Source: Calliopum simillimum
Lineage: Eukaryota > Arthropoda > Insecta > Diptera > Lauxaniidae
Length of the DNA: 64,000 bases
Assembly: GCA_951812925.1 (NCBI GenBank)
Contig: OX638372.1
Coordinates: 43,088,245-43,152,244 of the forward strand
Direction: 5' to 3'
Shown here: one piece after another, positions 12,079 to 22,469 of the stretch
How positions within the stretch are numbered: the first letter of the stretch is position 1
Layout of the letters: every line of letters starts with the position of its first letter
The notes under the pieces: generated by a model
Told to the model about the DNA's origin: nothing
Databases searched by the model: none
The model's input: the letters and a program-made list of their open reading frames with translations, nothing else
Made by a program: the position numbers and the translations under genes

Positions 12079-12434
12079 ATAAATTTAGTTTCCTTTTTTT
12101 TTTAAATCTTGTATATATGTATGTAAATATTAATTTTAGTTTTAGATATTATTTAGCTTGTAGTTTTGTATTTTAAGATATTATTTAATTTTAGTCTTTA
12201 AGATTTCAAAGGGACAATAACGTCCAAAGTAATCGCCTATGTGTCGGGAGCAAACACAACTTATCCTCTTATGTTTCAATATAGAAAAAACTTTTATAAA
12301 ACAAGCATGTTGCGTAATCTAATAATCTGTTTAGAATAATACATATAATTCTAAGTACTCGTTAAATCAAACATTTTTAATGTAACACCTAATTTTTTTA
12401 AAAAAAGTCTCAATAAATCTTTACTTTACTTTAC
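12079..12434 (+). other. Retrotransposon 3'UTR and TTTAC-repeat tail
   Basis: AT-rich 3'UTR with an AATAAA at about 12,413, directly followed by TTTACTTTACTTTACTT-type repeats rather than poly(A). This kind of simple-repeat tail marks the 3' end of the inserted copy just before the target duplication. Confidence 0.7.
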
Positions 12435-12447
12435 TTTGAAAAACGAA

Positions 12448-12660
12448 TATCGCCCCCTAAGACTATGCAATATTTTTTTTTTATTTATTTGCATGCTGTT
12501 TGGAATGTCAAATGTTACAATCTAATGCACACCGCCCATTTTGAAAGCTTATCGGAAATGATTTTTTATTTTTTTTGACCTCTAAATAAGTAGCTATTTG
12601 GTTTGTCCATATAACTCCGCCATTTGACGGCTGAATATCAAGTATAGTCCAAAAATAACA
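12448..12660. repeat. Right half of the repeat split by the Jockey insertion
   Basis: It contains a CCGCCATTTTGAAAGC-like phrase, a CCTCTAAATA word and CTCCGCCATTTGACGGC in the same order as a block at 6,820-6,940. A related phrase is seen in reverse at about 63,400-63,425. Confidence 0.5.
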
Positions 12661-13320
12661 CCCGTTTTTTCGTAATGTTTGATTTTATGTGTTATGTCAT
12701 AAATATGCGCCATTATATTTGGAGACTTACAAGTTTATTATAATTTTTTCTTTTTTTGTAGAGCCAAACAATTTGCAATTATTGTCCAGCATACAACGAG
12801 TAATTAACATTTAACGTCATTATTCCTCCAAGTTATAACAACATCCTGCTGCTGATGTAATCAACACAAGCTATTAAGATGCAAAGGATAAAACTACATA
12901 ATAATTACATACAACATAAAAATGAGTCCCGTAAGCAACGCAATTATTACCCTTGATGTTAATTAAAATCTGTTTTCTACGAAACAATGGGGTTGAATCT
13001 CTAGACAAAATACATTCAATGCATAAGAGCGTCAAAAAAGATTGTAGAAAATGATTCAAATGACAACACAATGATTATTCAACTTTAATAAATGATCAAT
13101 TCCTGAATGTATTCTGATCGTTTCTTTAACGTTTTGCTGCTTTTTATTTGCACAATACAGTTATTTGTGAGTTGGAACTGAGCTAAAGTGTTAGTTTTTG
13201 GATGAAAATGAGTAGTGAAGGTCATAAAATTATAAAAATAAAGCGGAATCGAAGTTTTTACGCGTGCTTACAATAGTGAAAGGTAATAATTTATTAAAAT
13301 AGATTAATTTTATGCTTATT
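12661..13320. other. AT-rich sequence, nothing recognised
   Basis: No gene or element could be supported. The stretch borders the terminal region of the piggyBac relic. Confidence 0.4.
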
Positions 13321-13327
13321 TTGATAT

Positions 13328-14585
13328 ATGGTACTTATATGTACCACTCGTCCGGTATGGTACATATGTACCACTAGTCCGCTGTACAGTAAATAATGAG
13401 AATCCTGGTTTTGCAGGAAATTTGTGTGTTCCTAGCAAATGAATCCTGAAGATATTCGGAAATTGTTGGAGGATGAAGCTGATAGTGCTAGTGACTTAGA
13501 AGACTTTTCTAGCGGAAGCTCTGACAATTTTGTTCCAAGTTGTGTCTCTAGCTCCAGCAAAAATTAAGATTTAGTCTCTGGCTCCAGCGATAAGGAAGGT
13601 TCAGCAGCCGACATGGTAGATGAAGTGAATGAGGTTTCCGAGGAAGTACTTGCCTCTAATGAACTAGCTAGCCCTGGCTCCATTTCCCAACCTGTCAAAT
13701 CGAGTCACACCATGCATTTATTGGACGCAATTTCTTTCTGAGCTATTGGCACTGTAATGGCAAACAAAAAAGGTATGCCAAAATTTTCGGGGAGAACACT
13801 GGAAAAACGTGTATTGGAGTTCAAGTACACATCGTTTGGACTTTTATGCGCAAAAAGCAAGACACCATAGAAGTCTTGGTGATAAGTAATTGCCATAAAG
13901 CAGCAGTTACGACGTCACAAAAAAAAAAAAATTCATCACAGGCGAAAAAATGGAAGTCCCATGTCCAAATCAAATTAAATTTTATTGTAAGATCATGGGA
14001 GGTGTAGACTTGGCAGATCAAAGGAAGTTGCCTCTACGACTACGATCGAAAATCGGATAAATGGTGGAAGAAAGATTTTAACCATTTGAAAATGATGACA
14101 GCCATAAACGAATGGGTCATTTATAAAGAGGCAAACCGAAACAGATGCCATTCAAAACATTTTTAGTGACCTTAGCGAATTCATTGATTGAGGAAGGCTT
14201 CGAAACCACTGCTGTTGACCGACGTCAATAAATCCAGGTCGCGCAGCACAATTTGCCAATCGCAGAGAAGTGCATCTTCCTATTCAAATAGCTACTTGAC
14301 GCCGTTGTGTCAACTGCAGCGCTCAAAAAAGACAGACACGCACTAGACAATATGTCAGGAATATTGCGTACTACTTTGCATAAGTGAATTTTATGTAAAA
14401 AACAAATTTTTTTCATAACTTTTCCTTTCTTTTCAATAATATTCAAAATCAATAAAATATAATGAACTATAATATATATATATCAATTTGGAATTGTTTG
14501 TTTTGGAGGACAGGTGGTACACATAGGTACCACCAGAAATCCCGGATGGTACAACGGTTTACCACTACCCCCTGACCCACCCCAT
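13328..14585 (+). mobile_element. Internally deleted piggyBac-family transposon
   Basis: Subterminal inverted motifs bracket the piece. On the left GTACCACTCGTCCGGTA and GTACCACTAGTCCG occur at about 13,340-13,382. On the right GGTGGTACACATAGGTACCA and CCCGGATGGTACAACGG occur at about 14,512-14,560. Between them are decayed N- and C-terminal parts of a piggyBac transposase. Exact TTAA target sites were not resolved, so the outer bounds are approximate. Confidence 0.7.
13439..14400 (+). pseudogene. piggyBac transposase remnant (catalytic core deleted)
   Basis: The ATG at 13439 opens MNPEDIRKLLEDEADSA and an acidic Ser-rich stretch, the usual piggyBac N-terminus. A TAA at 13565-13567 stops it and the acidic stretch continues beyond. 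From about 13,745 the frame gives GTVMANKKGMPKF, then after stops MEVPCPNQIKFYCK, GGVDLADQ and YDYDRKSDKWWKK, conserved C-terminal blocks of the family (DDE_Tnp_1_7). Near 14,300 RRCVNCSAQKRQTRTR begins the Cys-rich C-terminal domain but is cut short. The roughly 250 residues that should lie between the acidic N-terminus and GTVMANKKG, which carry most catalytic acidic residues, are missing. A dead, non-autonomous copy. Confidence 0.8.
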
Positions 14586-14679
14586 TATTGCTTCTCAGGT
14601 TTTCATTCACTGGTACTTTTCATTACACCTAAATAACAGATTCCAATCAAAAATTTAGTTCTAACATTGCTATTAAGCC

Positions 14680-15088
14680 CTGAACACATTCGGTGCGAGT
14701 GCGAGAGGAAACAGCTTTTGCTCAAACGATTTTTTGAGCTTGTTTTCGTCCGTGAAAACACAATCAACTCGTTGCGAGAAAAGTTGGTTTATAAAAATTG
14801 AAAACAAATGAAAACAAAAAACGAAAAAAGAAAAAACGTTTTGTTTTCAAAATTATTTAAACTTCAAATTGAAATTAAAAAATTCCGTCGAAAATAATTT
14901 TTTTAAATTTTTGTGTTTTGTCTTGTTCTTCTTTTTTAAAAATCGCAAGAAAAATAGAATCAGTTCTATCGCATTGCGAGAGCTTTTATAAATGACGTTT
15001 AATAAAAGCTTGCTTTTACATCTTACTCTAACCTATAGAGAAAATCGTGCTATCTCGGTCGGGTTTCTCTCGCACCGAATGAGTTCAG
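14680..15088. mobile_element. MITE of about 410 bp
   Basis: The left terminus CTGAACACATTCGGTGCGAG and right terminus CTCGCACCGAATGAGTTCAG are inverted copies with one mismatch. Subterminal GCGAGAG and CTCTCGC words also mirror each other. The interior is AT-rich with A-tracts and no frame. Target duplication not clear, so family unassigned. Confidence 0.7.
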
Positions 15089-15706
15089 CACTTTAGAAAG
15101 GCGGGTCGAAAGGGTTAAGGGTCTTTTTGACCCAATAAAAAAACCTGGATTAAAATGGGTAAAAATGTTCTACAAAAATATAACAAAAAAAAAAAAAAAA
15201 AAAATTCAACAAATAAGGAACAAAGTTCAGTGAATTTCATGAAAACAGGATATAATGGGTCAAAATGTGGTAGAAAACTATTAACTGCGCAATTAAGTGG
15301 TGACCTCGGAACAACAAGTTTAGTCCCAAATGGGTGAAGTTTCCAAAATAAGTTTTATTTTAGCTAAAAAAAACTATATGTTGTTAACTTTATGTTCCAG
15401 TAATTATTATTTTTTTTTTTATAACACTTATTCAAGACAAAAAATTTAATATTTCGTGACACTCATTCCGAGCATTTTTGAGATCGTAATAATAAAATAA
15501 AAACCGCCATCTCTTAATGACCTTAAAGAAAATTCGAAAAAAATTTCAGCTCTCTTTTTTGACACACTCTTTCAGATTTTTCGGTGTAATCGTGAAGATT
15601 CCAAAATTTTTTTTTTTTTAATCAACCTGTTATGCATATGATCTAGTACGGTCGACGTTCACGCCTATTTCTCATATAAGCATTTCAAAAACACTGTACG
15701 GGAGCT
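15089..15706. other. AT-rich stretch with dispersed-repeat motifs
   Basis: No gene. The phrase AACAGGATATAATGGGT (about 15,244) is inverted at about 700-717. The block at about 15,545-15,610 (TTTTTTGACACACTCTTTCA and following) matches 45,715-45,785. Long A-tract near 15,185 and T-tract near 15,610. Confidence 0.4.
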
Positions 15707-16138
15707 AATTATTTTGTCTGACGCTACTTTGACCCGAAACAAACTTTTTCGTATTTTTGACCTAGGTTGTCCCGGGTTATTTTTCGGTTTTTTCGGAAAA
15801 CGAATTTTACTCAAAACCAAGGCGTCTTACGAAAAAAGTGTATAAAACAAAAAATGCTTAGCATCATCCATAAAATATGTGTGAATTTTTTAAGAATTTT
15901 TGGGGACATTTTATAATTTTTCAAGAAATGGTAAAAAAAAAAAAAAAATTAAAAAAGTTCAAAAAAATTCTGAAAAAATTCAAACGTATTTCCTGGACGA
16001 TGCTTACACTTTTTTCGGAAGACGCCTTGGTTTTGAGTAAAATCCGTTTTTCTGATCGAAATTGTATTAAAAAACCGAAAAATGTCTGCAGAAAAAAATT
16101 TTTGTTTTGAGTCAAAGAAGCGCCAGACAAAATAATTG
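15707..16138. repeat. Foldback related to the TAGGGCTGTTC hAT MITE family
   Basis: The arms begin AATTATTTTGTCTG and end CAGACAAAATAATT. Inner parts (AACGAATTTTACTCAAAACCAA, shortened here: ACGAATTTTACTCAAAACC, and an AGGCGTCTTACG-like phrase) are mirrored at about 16,020-16,060. The inner phrases AAAAAAGTGT and ATGCTTAGCATCATCC resemble the internal part of the MITE at 24,516-25,242, so this is probably a divergent palindromic relative. The frames it contains are by-products of the palindrome. Confidence 0.65.
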
Positions 16139-16147
16139 TTCGAGTTC

Positions 16148-17276
16148 AGCATAAATCATAAAATGTTGTCAAACAATTTGAAAAATTTGTTTTAGAGTAA
16201 CTTAAAAAGATTCATTTTGTATGTTTTTTAATTAACTTTAAAACCTACGTTGTAATTTTGACAAAAAAAAAAAATTTATACTTCTTAAAAAACGAGAAAC
16301 TGCCCTAAGAAGGCGAAATTTTACGGTTTTTCAAAGAAAAAAGTCATCGTGCTTTAAACGAAATGAACATTTTTTAATTTGCAAAATTTCATTCAAAAGA
16401 GCTCTTAAAAACCTTCAAGACAAGACATGTTACGACTGTTTTGGGCCAGCAGACTCGATGATATAACGTTTGAAACATAGTGATGCAGCCCAGTGAAAAG
16501 CAAAACGCGTTTTTACTTAAGAGGGAGGCATCTTCCGAAAAAAGTGCACATAGCATAAAATGCTTAGAATCATCCGAGGAACAAGTGCGAATTGTTTTTT
16601 TTTTATTTTTTATAGAAAAAAAATTTTTTTTAACGTCATTTTTAATAAATTTTTCAAAAAAAAATAAAAAAAAAAAAACAATTCACACTTGTTCCTTGGA
16701 TGATTTGAAGCATTTTTTGCCATGTGCACTTTTTTCGCAAGATGTCTCCCTCTTGAGTAAAAACGCGTTTTGCTTTTCACTGGGCTGCATCACTATGTTT
16801 CAAACGTTATATCATCGAGTCTGCTGGCCCAAAACAGTCGTAACATGTCTTGTCTTGAAGGTTTTTAAGAGCTCTTTCGAATGAGATCTTGCAAATTAAA
16901 AAATGTTCATTTCGTTTAAAGCACGATGATTTTTTTCTTTGAAAAACCGTTAAATTTCGCCTTTTTAAAGCAGTTTTTCGTTTTTTAAGAGGTGTAAATT
17001 TTTTTTTTGTCAAACTTACAACGTAGGTTTTTAAGTTCATTAAAAAACAAACAAAATTAATCTTTTTAAGTTACTCTAAAACAAATTTTTCAAATTGTTT
17101 GACAGCATTTTATAATTAATGCTAAAAAAAAAATAATAAAAATATATTTTCGCTTTGAGCCACATTTAAAAATGCATTTAAAAATCTGAAAAAATTCATG
17201 GGATGTCACGATGAAGAACGTGATGCCAAAGTATATCTAAGAAATTCGAAAAAAAAAAATTTTTTGAACAGCCCTA
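16148..17276. mobile_element. Giant palindromic derivative of the hAT MITE family
   Basis: Two inverted copies of the same roughly 440-bp segment (16,148-16,590 and 16,690-17,123) face each other across an A/T-rich spacer. Each arm carries TGTTGTCAAACAATTTG, CAAGACAAGACATGTTA and TTTGGGCCAGCAG in the expected orientation. The right side continues into the family's terminal segment and ends TTTGAACAGCCCTA at 17,276. The left side stops abruptly without the matching terminus. The same segment occurs once, not inverted, in the complete MITE at 24,516-25,242, so this copy is a rearranged, one-ended form. Confidence 0.75.
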
Positions 17277-18930
17277 ATGAAGGTACACGTATGCTTGTAT
17301 TTTAAAAGGTGTACCATCCTATAAAACCTTGGCGGAAGAGGCGTCTGAATTATATGATGATATATGGAAGTGTTCTAATATAACAGTAATCTAATGTTTT
17401 TCTTAGAAATTTTTCATTTGCAGATTGGATATGGATTGCATAAAATAATGTCAAAGGATAGATATACTTAGTAACAAGAAACATTTCCAATTTTTGTGCA
17501 TTTTGCTGGAAAAACAACACATCATTTCTAATTGATATCAAAAACAACATTACACTTTTGACATAACTGTACCAGCCCTTCTTTGCCAAAAGATTCACAA
17601 TTGTGTTACAAATCAATTCAACGCTCGCACCTCAAGAATTATGTTGTACTTATCGATACAACTGCCAAAAACCACAAAGGTAATCATCATCATATGTCGC
17701 ACAGCTTCGCGCAACTAAGACGCTAAATCCGTTGGATTTTCATTCTTAAACTCGAGAGTTTCTTTTCATATGCAGATAAAGCGAACAAAGCGCACAACTT
17801 GAAAATATTTACGAGTAGATACGACGCGCTGAAGAAATTTCCCAATGATTTGGTGTGACAAAATAATCTGACAACCTTTGATCGGCAACTGAGCGAAAAC
17901 TGCAACTGGATTATGGGTAAAGATTGCGGTTGCTGCTTATGGCGATGTGTCATGCAGTGGTTTAATCGAAAGCCACATTTTAATCCTGAACGAAAGGATT
18001 TTTTGTTGTTGTTGGTGCGCGTCTCAAGAGCGATGCGACCAATGCGATTAAAGGAATAAGTGTGGATTATAGTTGCTCCCACTTTTTTTTTCTTAAGTAT
18101 TTCCATTTTAGCATATTTTTCTACATTTCAACAATTCCACAAATATAATACCTAGCGAAAATTTAGCTCATTTTCTGTAAATTTGTCAAAAGATATTCAC
18201 AAATATCTTCAAGTACCCTACTTGAGATGCTTTATTATTGCAAATGATTTGAATTTGTTAAAAGTAGAGCAAGGACTTTGAATATGTGCATCAATTATGT
18301 GTAATAATGTTGCAAAAGTTGTGTGCTCTAGGACTTAAGTACATGGCCTGCCGAGTATCGTAATATTAAGATACTAAGCTGCACTACTTGTTCCAGTTTT
18401 AGTTGTGTGGCAATTGGTTCAATAAAGCGGCTTAATCTGCCACATTTTTGCAGGTACAACGGATTAGGGTGGGCGATTAATGAGGCTGTGGTTAAGGCGA
18501 GTGCTTCAGTGTCAAAAAATTTTGCAGTTGTTGCGTTTTCTCGTTTAAATGGATTTTAATAGAGATTTCAATGAAACCAAGTTAAGCAGCTTAAAAAGTA
18601 GTTTCATATAGAATATACATACATTTCATTAGAAACCTTTGTAATTTAGCTATAAAATTTCAAGAGTAGGGATATTTTTGCATATGCAATGTAGTGTCAA
18701 AGTTACCCAAGTTTATAAAAGTAATCAAGGATTTTATGATAGGAATATGAAAATGAAACAATGTCTTTAACATTTTAGAATTTATAGCTTAAACAACAGT
18801 CTATTTATATCTCTTTATCTGCTGTATCAGAATATAGTTTTCAATCTTTGAATCCTTCCAACTACTTAATAACTTACACGTATATACATATTTTCATTTC
18901 CATCTTACTTTTACTCCTTTTGAAGTCTAT
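17277..18930. other. Gene-poor sequence, nothing supported
   Basis: A 127-codon minus-strand frame at 17,723-18,106 lacks recognisable domains and gene context, so it was not called. No structured repeat was recognised. Confidence 0.4.
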
Positions 18931-19648
18931 ACAAGGTGTATTGCATAAGGCTATGAAACTTTTGATAGCTGATGGTAGGAGAAATGGTAGGAAAAATGGA
19001 CTAACAAAAAATTTTACATGGGGGAGGAGTCTGAAATGTATCGCTGAGTAATGATAGTGTTAAAACTGATTTCCTGATTTGTTTAACAAAAAAAATTTTA
19101 TTGGGTCACCCTGACATTTTAGAGATTATAAGAAACTTTTAGGTAATTATATTAACTTTCTAAGAGTGTATTGGGTTTATAGGGTTTCAAAAGATTTCAC
19201 AAAGTCCAGGACATTTAAATTTATATTTTAAGTTTTTTTCCTATTTTCCGAATATTTCAGCCATTTTGTTATAAAAAAAATCCTATTAACCTACCTTTTC
19301 TAATTTTTTTTCAAAACCTCTTTGAATTTACATTTATTATGCAAATTTTTTAATTTGAGGTCGGAAAAAAATTATTTTCAGGAAGCACTTTCTTAAAAAG
19401 GAAAAGAATTTAAAATATCAACTTTCAATGTAAAGTACTTTGCGCAATCCTTTTAAACCCTACAAACCAAATACATTTTTTAAAACTCATACAATTAGCT
19501 ACAACTTTTTTATTAAAATAATTTCTCTATAACGTTAGGATAACCCACTAAAAATTAGTTTTAACCCTATTACTCCTCAGGGATAAATCTTAGTCTAAGC
19601 CTCTTCTATCACCTTCCAGATGCTTCTTAACCTTATGCGATACAACAT
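18931..19648. repeat. Foldback element, family 'ACAAGGTGT'
   Basis: The left end ACAAGGTGTATTGCATAAGG is mirrored by CCTTATGCGATACAAC at 19,631-19,646. Inner mirrored landmarks include the GGGTCACCCTGACATT block (about 19,100) against AACGTTAGGATAACCCAC (about 19,530), and a TATAGGGTTTCAAAAG-type block against CTTTTAAACCCTAC. Arms are about 330 bp. A single-arm relative lies at 22,740-23,160. Non-coding. Confidence 0.7.
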
Positions 19649-20859
19649 ATATATTGGAATTCATTTTCATATTGAAATGTAGCCTCTTGATAATTATGGC
19701 AAACATTTTGCGCAGCGAGAGATTTCATACTACGCTATTTTGTTTTTTTTTTTTTTTTTTTGATACCCCTAGATGGATCAAATTTATCACCAGATTGCAT
19801 TGTTTTATATTCCTTATTAGATACCCCAGACACTTCGACCCCCAATCTGCTACGTTTTTGGTGGTCCTCTTAAAATAACACTCATCTATGGAATTTCAGG
19901 TATTAAGTACCGCAGTTTAATTACATTTTTCAACAGAGAAGAAAAGCCTGTGGGGCTTGACGACTTTTTTTACTAATTTCGAGGTCGCTGAAAATGAATA
20001 TGAAGTCATTTTTTCGAGTCACCCTATGTTTTCGTACCACAGGGGCCCATCCAAAACCCTACCATAATTGTTTATTAAATCAATATTACCATGACCGAAA
20101 AGGGTTTATATGTATGATCGCCCCCATTACTTTTCAAAGAGAAAAATTTTTTCCCTTGAGACCTAGCCCCTCCGACTCCTCCTAAGGAGGCTTCCTTACG
20201 TATTAAAACCATTTAATCACCATATGTTTGTTTGCGCCTCCAATAAGTTTTTAAAGAAAATTCGTAGGATCAGAGAAGAGGGCGTTGAACCCCCGTACAA
20301 AAAATCACAAAATAGGCATCACGCCTAACACACTTAATATATCAGAGCCATATTTTCACTTTATCCGCGCCTTATTTTCTGCCAGGCTAGTATCGTATAC
20401 AATTGGATACATAATTATAGGGCTTTGGACACTTAAAACAATATATTTATCTTCGCACATTTCAAATGCATCGATTCGAAACTTGATGCATCCATGTAAA
20501 TATATGATATACTCCAAGAACCATACACAAAATAGAAGAAAATTCTGAACTGAAAATTTCCTTGCGTAAACGGTGATTCCTCCGCTGCACTAGAAAATTT
20601 TTTAAATAAATTCATTGAATTTATAGGCAAACACAGTGGAAACGTTTCATTTCGACTCCCTCCGCATGCCTGCAAGCTCAAAGAATTTCTTCGAAAAATT
20701 TCCTAGCGTAAACTGCCACTGTAACTGAATTCAAAATAAAATTTCATAAATTTTAAAAATTTTTAAAATTCAATAAATTTCGGAAAACAAATTCTCAGTC
20801 AGGTACTGTCAAGTATTTGTTTTGCTGTTGTTTATTTTTTATGAAAGCGCTATAATTTT
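19649..20859. other. Gene-poor flank upstream of the acidic gene
   Basis: Contains a roughly 20-bp T-tract at about 19,741, and otherwise no recognised element. The phrases TTTCCTTGCGTAAACGGTG (about 20,559) and TTTCCTAGCGTAAACTGCC (about 20,699) form an imperfect direct repeat 140 bp apart, function unknown. Confidence 0.4.
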
Positions 20860-20895
20860 TATAAATGCAGCTTTTTTATTATTATTTAAGTTTTT
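20860..20895 (+). promoter_or_regulatory. Candidate TATA box of the acidic gene
   Basis: TATAAA at 20,860-20,865 lies about 50 bp upstream of the ATG at 20,911, which would give a 5'UTR of about 20 bases. The region is very AT-rich, so chance is a real possibility. Confidence 0.3.
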
Positions 20896-20910
20896 TATAT
20901 TTTATGTATA

Positions 20911-21236
20911 ATGAACGATTCCGCCGAAGAATCAGGAAAAGATTTAGAAGAAGATACACCAGAAGGACCAGAAGAAGATTCAAGAGAAGATTCGAAAGAA
21001 AATTGTGAAGAAAATAATTTAAGCAAATGTTCAAAATCATTAGTAAACTTAAGTGGAAACTTGAATAAAAATCATGAAAAAAATTTAACGAAGAAAACTA
21101 CAGCAGCAAGGTCATCATCAACATCATCATCATCATCACCATCATCAACTTTGATTGTTTCCGAACCACCAAAGCAGGAAGACGGCAGTGGTGATTCAAC
21201 GGAAAGCAGTTCAGAGCAAAATAAAAAGTTATTAAG
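20911..21236 (+). CDS. Acidic Ser/Glu-rich protein, predicted exon 1
   Basis: I do not recognise the protein. The ATG at 20,911 opens MNDSAEESGKDLEEDTPEG and a strongly acidic stretch (residues 1-35, rich in E, D and S). A Lys/Asn-rich part follows, then a Ser/Thr tract (about residues 68-82) coded by repeated TCA codons. The frame stays open to 21,285. A consensus-like donor, AAG|GTTAAC, at 21,236/21,237 would splice to an acceptor at 21,473 in matching phase (two bases left, one supplied), joining it to the downstream frame of very similar composition. Predicted joint length is 431 residues. Acidic, low-complexity and without membrane segments; a nuclear or disordered regulatory protein is possible but not shown. 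It may instead be an independent 124-aa protein. Confidence 0.55.
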
Positions 21237-21473
21237 GTTAACCATTGCATTTATTAAAATATTGCAAAAACAATCAAATTTATAATTTATATCCTTAGCT
21301 ACCAACAATGAAAATACATTGATGGTTGTTTTTTGTGTTTTTATTGTTGTTTTACTCAAAAACACTGAACAGTAAGCTCCAACCATCAATGTATTTTCAT
21401 TGTTGGTAGCTAAGAATGTTAATCATCATCTGTTCCAAAAAACAAAAAAATTATAATTTATATGTTAAAACAG
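21237..21473 (+). other. Predicted 237-bp intron containing a long hairpin
   Basis: GT at 21,237 and AG at 21,472-21,473 give a phase-consistent, AT-rich intron. The acceptor is preceded by a T/A-rich rather than clean pyrimidine tract. The region between the two coding parts has stops, consistent with non-coding sequence. This is inference; RNA evidence would decide it. Confidence 0.45.
21294..21414. repeat. Perfect 35-bp-arm inverted repeat (hairpin)
   Basis: The left arm 21,294-21,328 (CTTAGCTACCAACAATGAAA...) and right arm 21,380-21,414 are exact reverse complements, separated by a 51-base loop. It lies between the two acidic coding segments. It could be a small MITE inserted in an intron, or an RNA hairpin of the transcript. 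No target duplication is obvious. Confidence 0.85.
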
Positions 21474-22443
21474 TTCAAAAATTGGTGGATCCTTTTTTCA
21501 ATTAATACCTGGCTCAGAAGACGATATCTCCGGTGCTGCATATTCCAGCATTTTGCAATCTACAGCCGCAGCAACGATTTTAACAGATGAACAACCATCA
21601 TGCTCAAATGCAGGCAAAATCCAAGAAGAAGGTAACTATTTGTTTGTGTATCGTGGCTCAGAAGCAGATTTGAAGGAAAAAATTATACGTCATAGTGGCG
21701 GATCAGATGGATCAGAAGAAAATGTATTATGTTCTGCTATGAAATTATTCACACCCGATATTTCGGATGACACGGTGAAAAAATGCAATATTTCTTCAAA
21801 TCCCATATGTGAAGGTGCTTGTGGTTCAAGCTGCTCTTTAAAATCTAATAAGGTAGGGAAAGAAATAGCAGAATGCTCCGAGCAATGTTGCTCACTTTTC
21901 ACTAGTTCTTCGAAGCACTGTGTAAGAGATGTTGGCATAGGCGACTCTAATGTTGCAGTGTGCTCAATCTGTACAGAAACCAATTCAGATGAATCTCTAG
22001 CCATAGTAGAAGACACTTTATTACAAGAAATCGAAGATTGTTTACAAAAATATTTCGAGGCGTCATCAAGTGAAGAGGACAACTTTGCGACAAGGCTTTC
22101 ACAATTGGTATGCACTAACCAGGCTGAAATAAGTCAGGAAGAGACTAAGGAAGAGTGTAGTGTAGAAGAAGGAGAAGGAGAAGAATCGAAGGATAGCTTT
22201 GAGCATTTTGACATTTGCGTAGATAGTGATTCATACGAGGAAGAATCTGAAGAAAATGAGCAGGAACAACTGAAAGTTTGTTTAAAGAAAGGCTGCACAA
22301 ATCTTTCCTGTAAATGTAAAGACAAAAAGAAGGTATTTTTTCTATGCGACAACGATGACTATCAAAAGTTGCTAAAGGAAGAAGGAGATGAAGATGAAGA
22401 TTTTTGTGGTGATGGTGATTCGTCAAAAAAAAAATCCCCATGA
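21474..22443 (+). CDS. Acidic Cys-rich protein, predicted exon 2
   Basis: Unrecognised protein. There is no upstream ATG in frame after the preceding stops, which supports its being a downstream exon; the frame is open from 21,474. Features in order: a Ser/Gly/Cys segment (CEGACGSSCSL), a cluster of cysteines (CSEQCCSLF, CSICTETN), a very acidic block (EEGEGEESKDSFEHFD, then SYEEESEENEQEQ), then a Lys/Cys module GCTNLSCKCKDKKK with KVFFLC, and an acidic tail ending KKKSP. The paired cysteines near the C-terminus could bind metal, but no known spacing is matched. AATAAA signals follow at 22,464 and 22,563. Composition and codon use agree with exon 1, arguing for one gene. If it is not spliced, it would need a non-ATG start. 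Confidence 0.6.
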
Positions 22444-22463
22444 GCGAAGGATTTTAAGTTCCA

Positions 22464-22469
22464 AATAAA
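22464..22469 (+). terminator. Poly(A) signal of the acidic gene
   Basis: AATAAA 21 bases after the TGA that ends exon 2. A second AATAAA lies at about 22,563. Confidence 0.55.

Larger units (their letters stand above)
7467..12447 (+). mobile_element. Jockey-like non-LTR retrotransposon with 13-bp target duplication
   Basis: TTTGAAAAACGAA occurs at 7467-7479 and again at 12435-12447. The intervening 4.95 kb has the expected order: 5'UTR (7480-7630), ORF1 (gag-like with zinc knuckles), overlapping ORF2 (endonuclease plus reverse transcriptase), and a 3'UTR ending in AATAAA and a (TTTAC)n tail. There is no RNase H domain and no LTR, which suits the Jockey clade better than the I clade. Three lesions (one nonsense codon, two frameshifts) interrupt otherwise long frames, so the insertion looks recent but inactive, unless the lesions are assembly errors. 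Confidence 0.85.

Noticed and set aside
16480..17040. Frames of 134 and 77 codons with Phe/Lys runs
   Set aside because: Products of the long palindrome and its A/T tracts; no recognisable domain.
17723..18106. 127-codon minus-strand frame
   Set aside because: No domain, low-complexity Lys/Asn parts, no promoter or poly(A) context that I could support. Possibly chance in AT-rich DNA.
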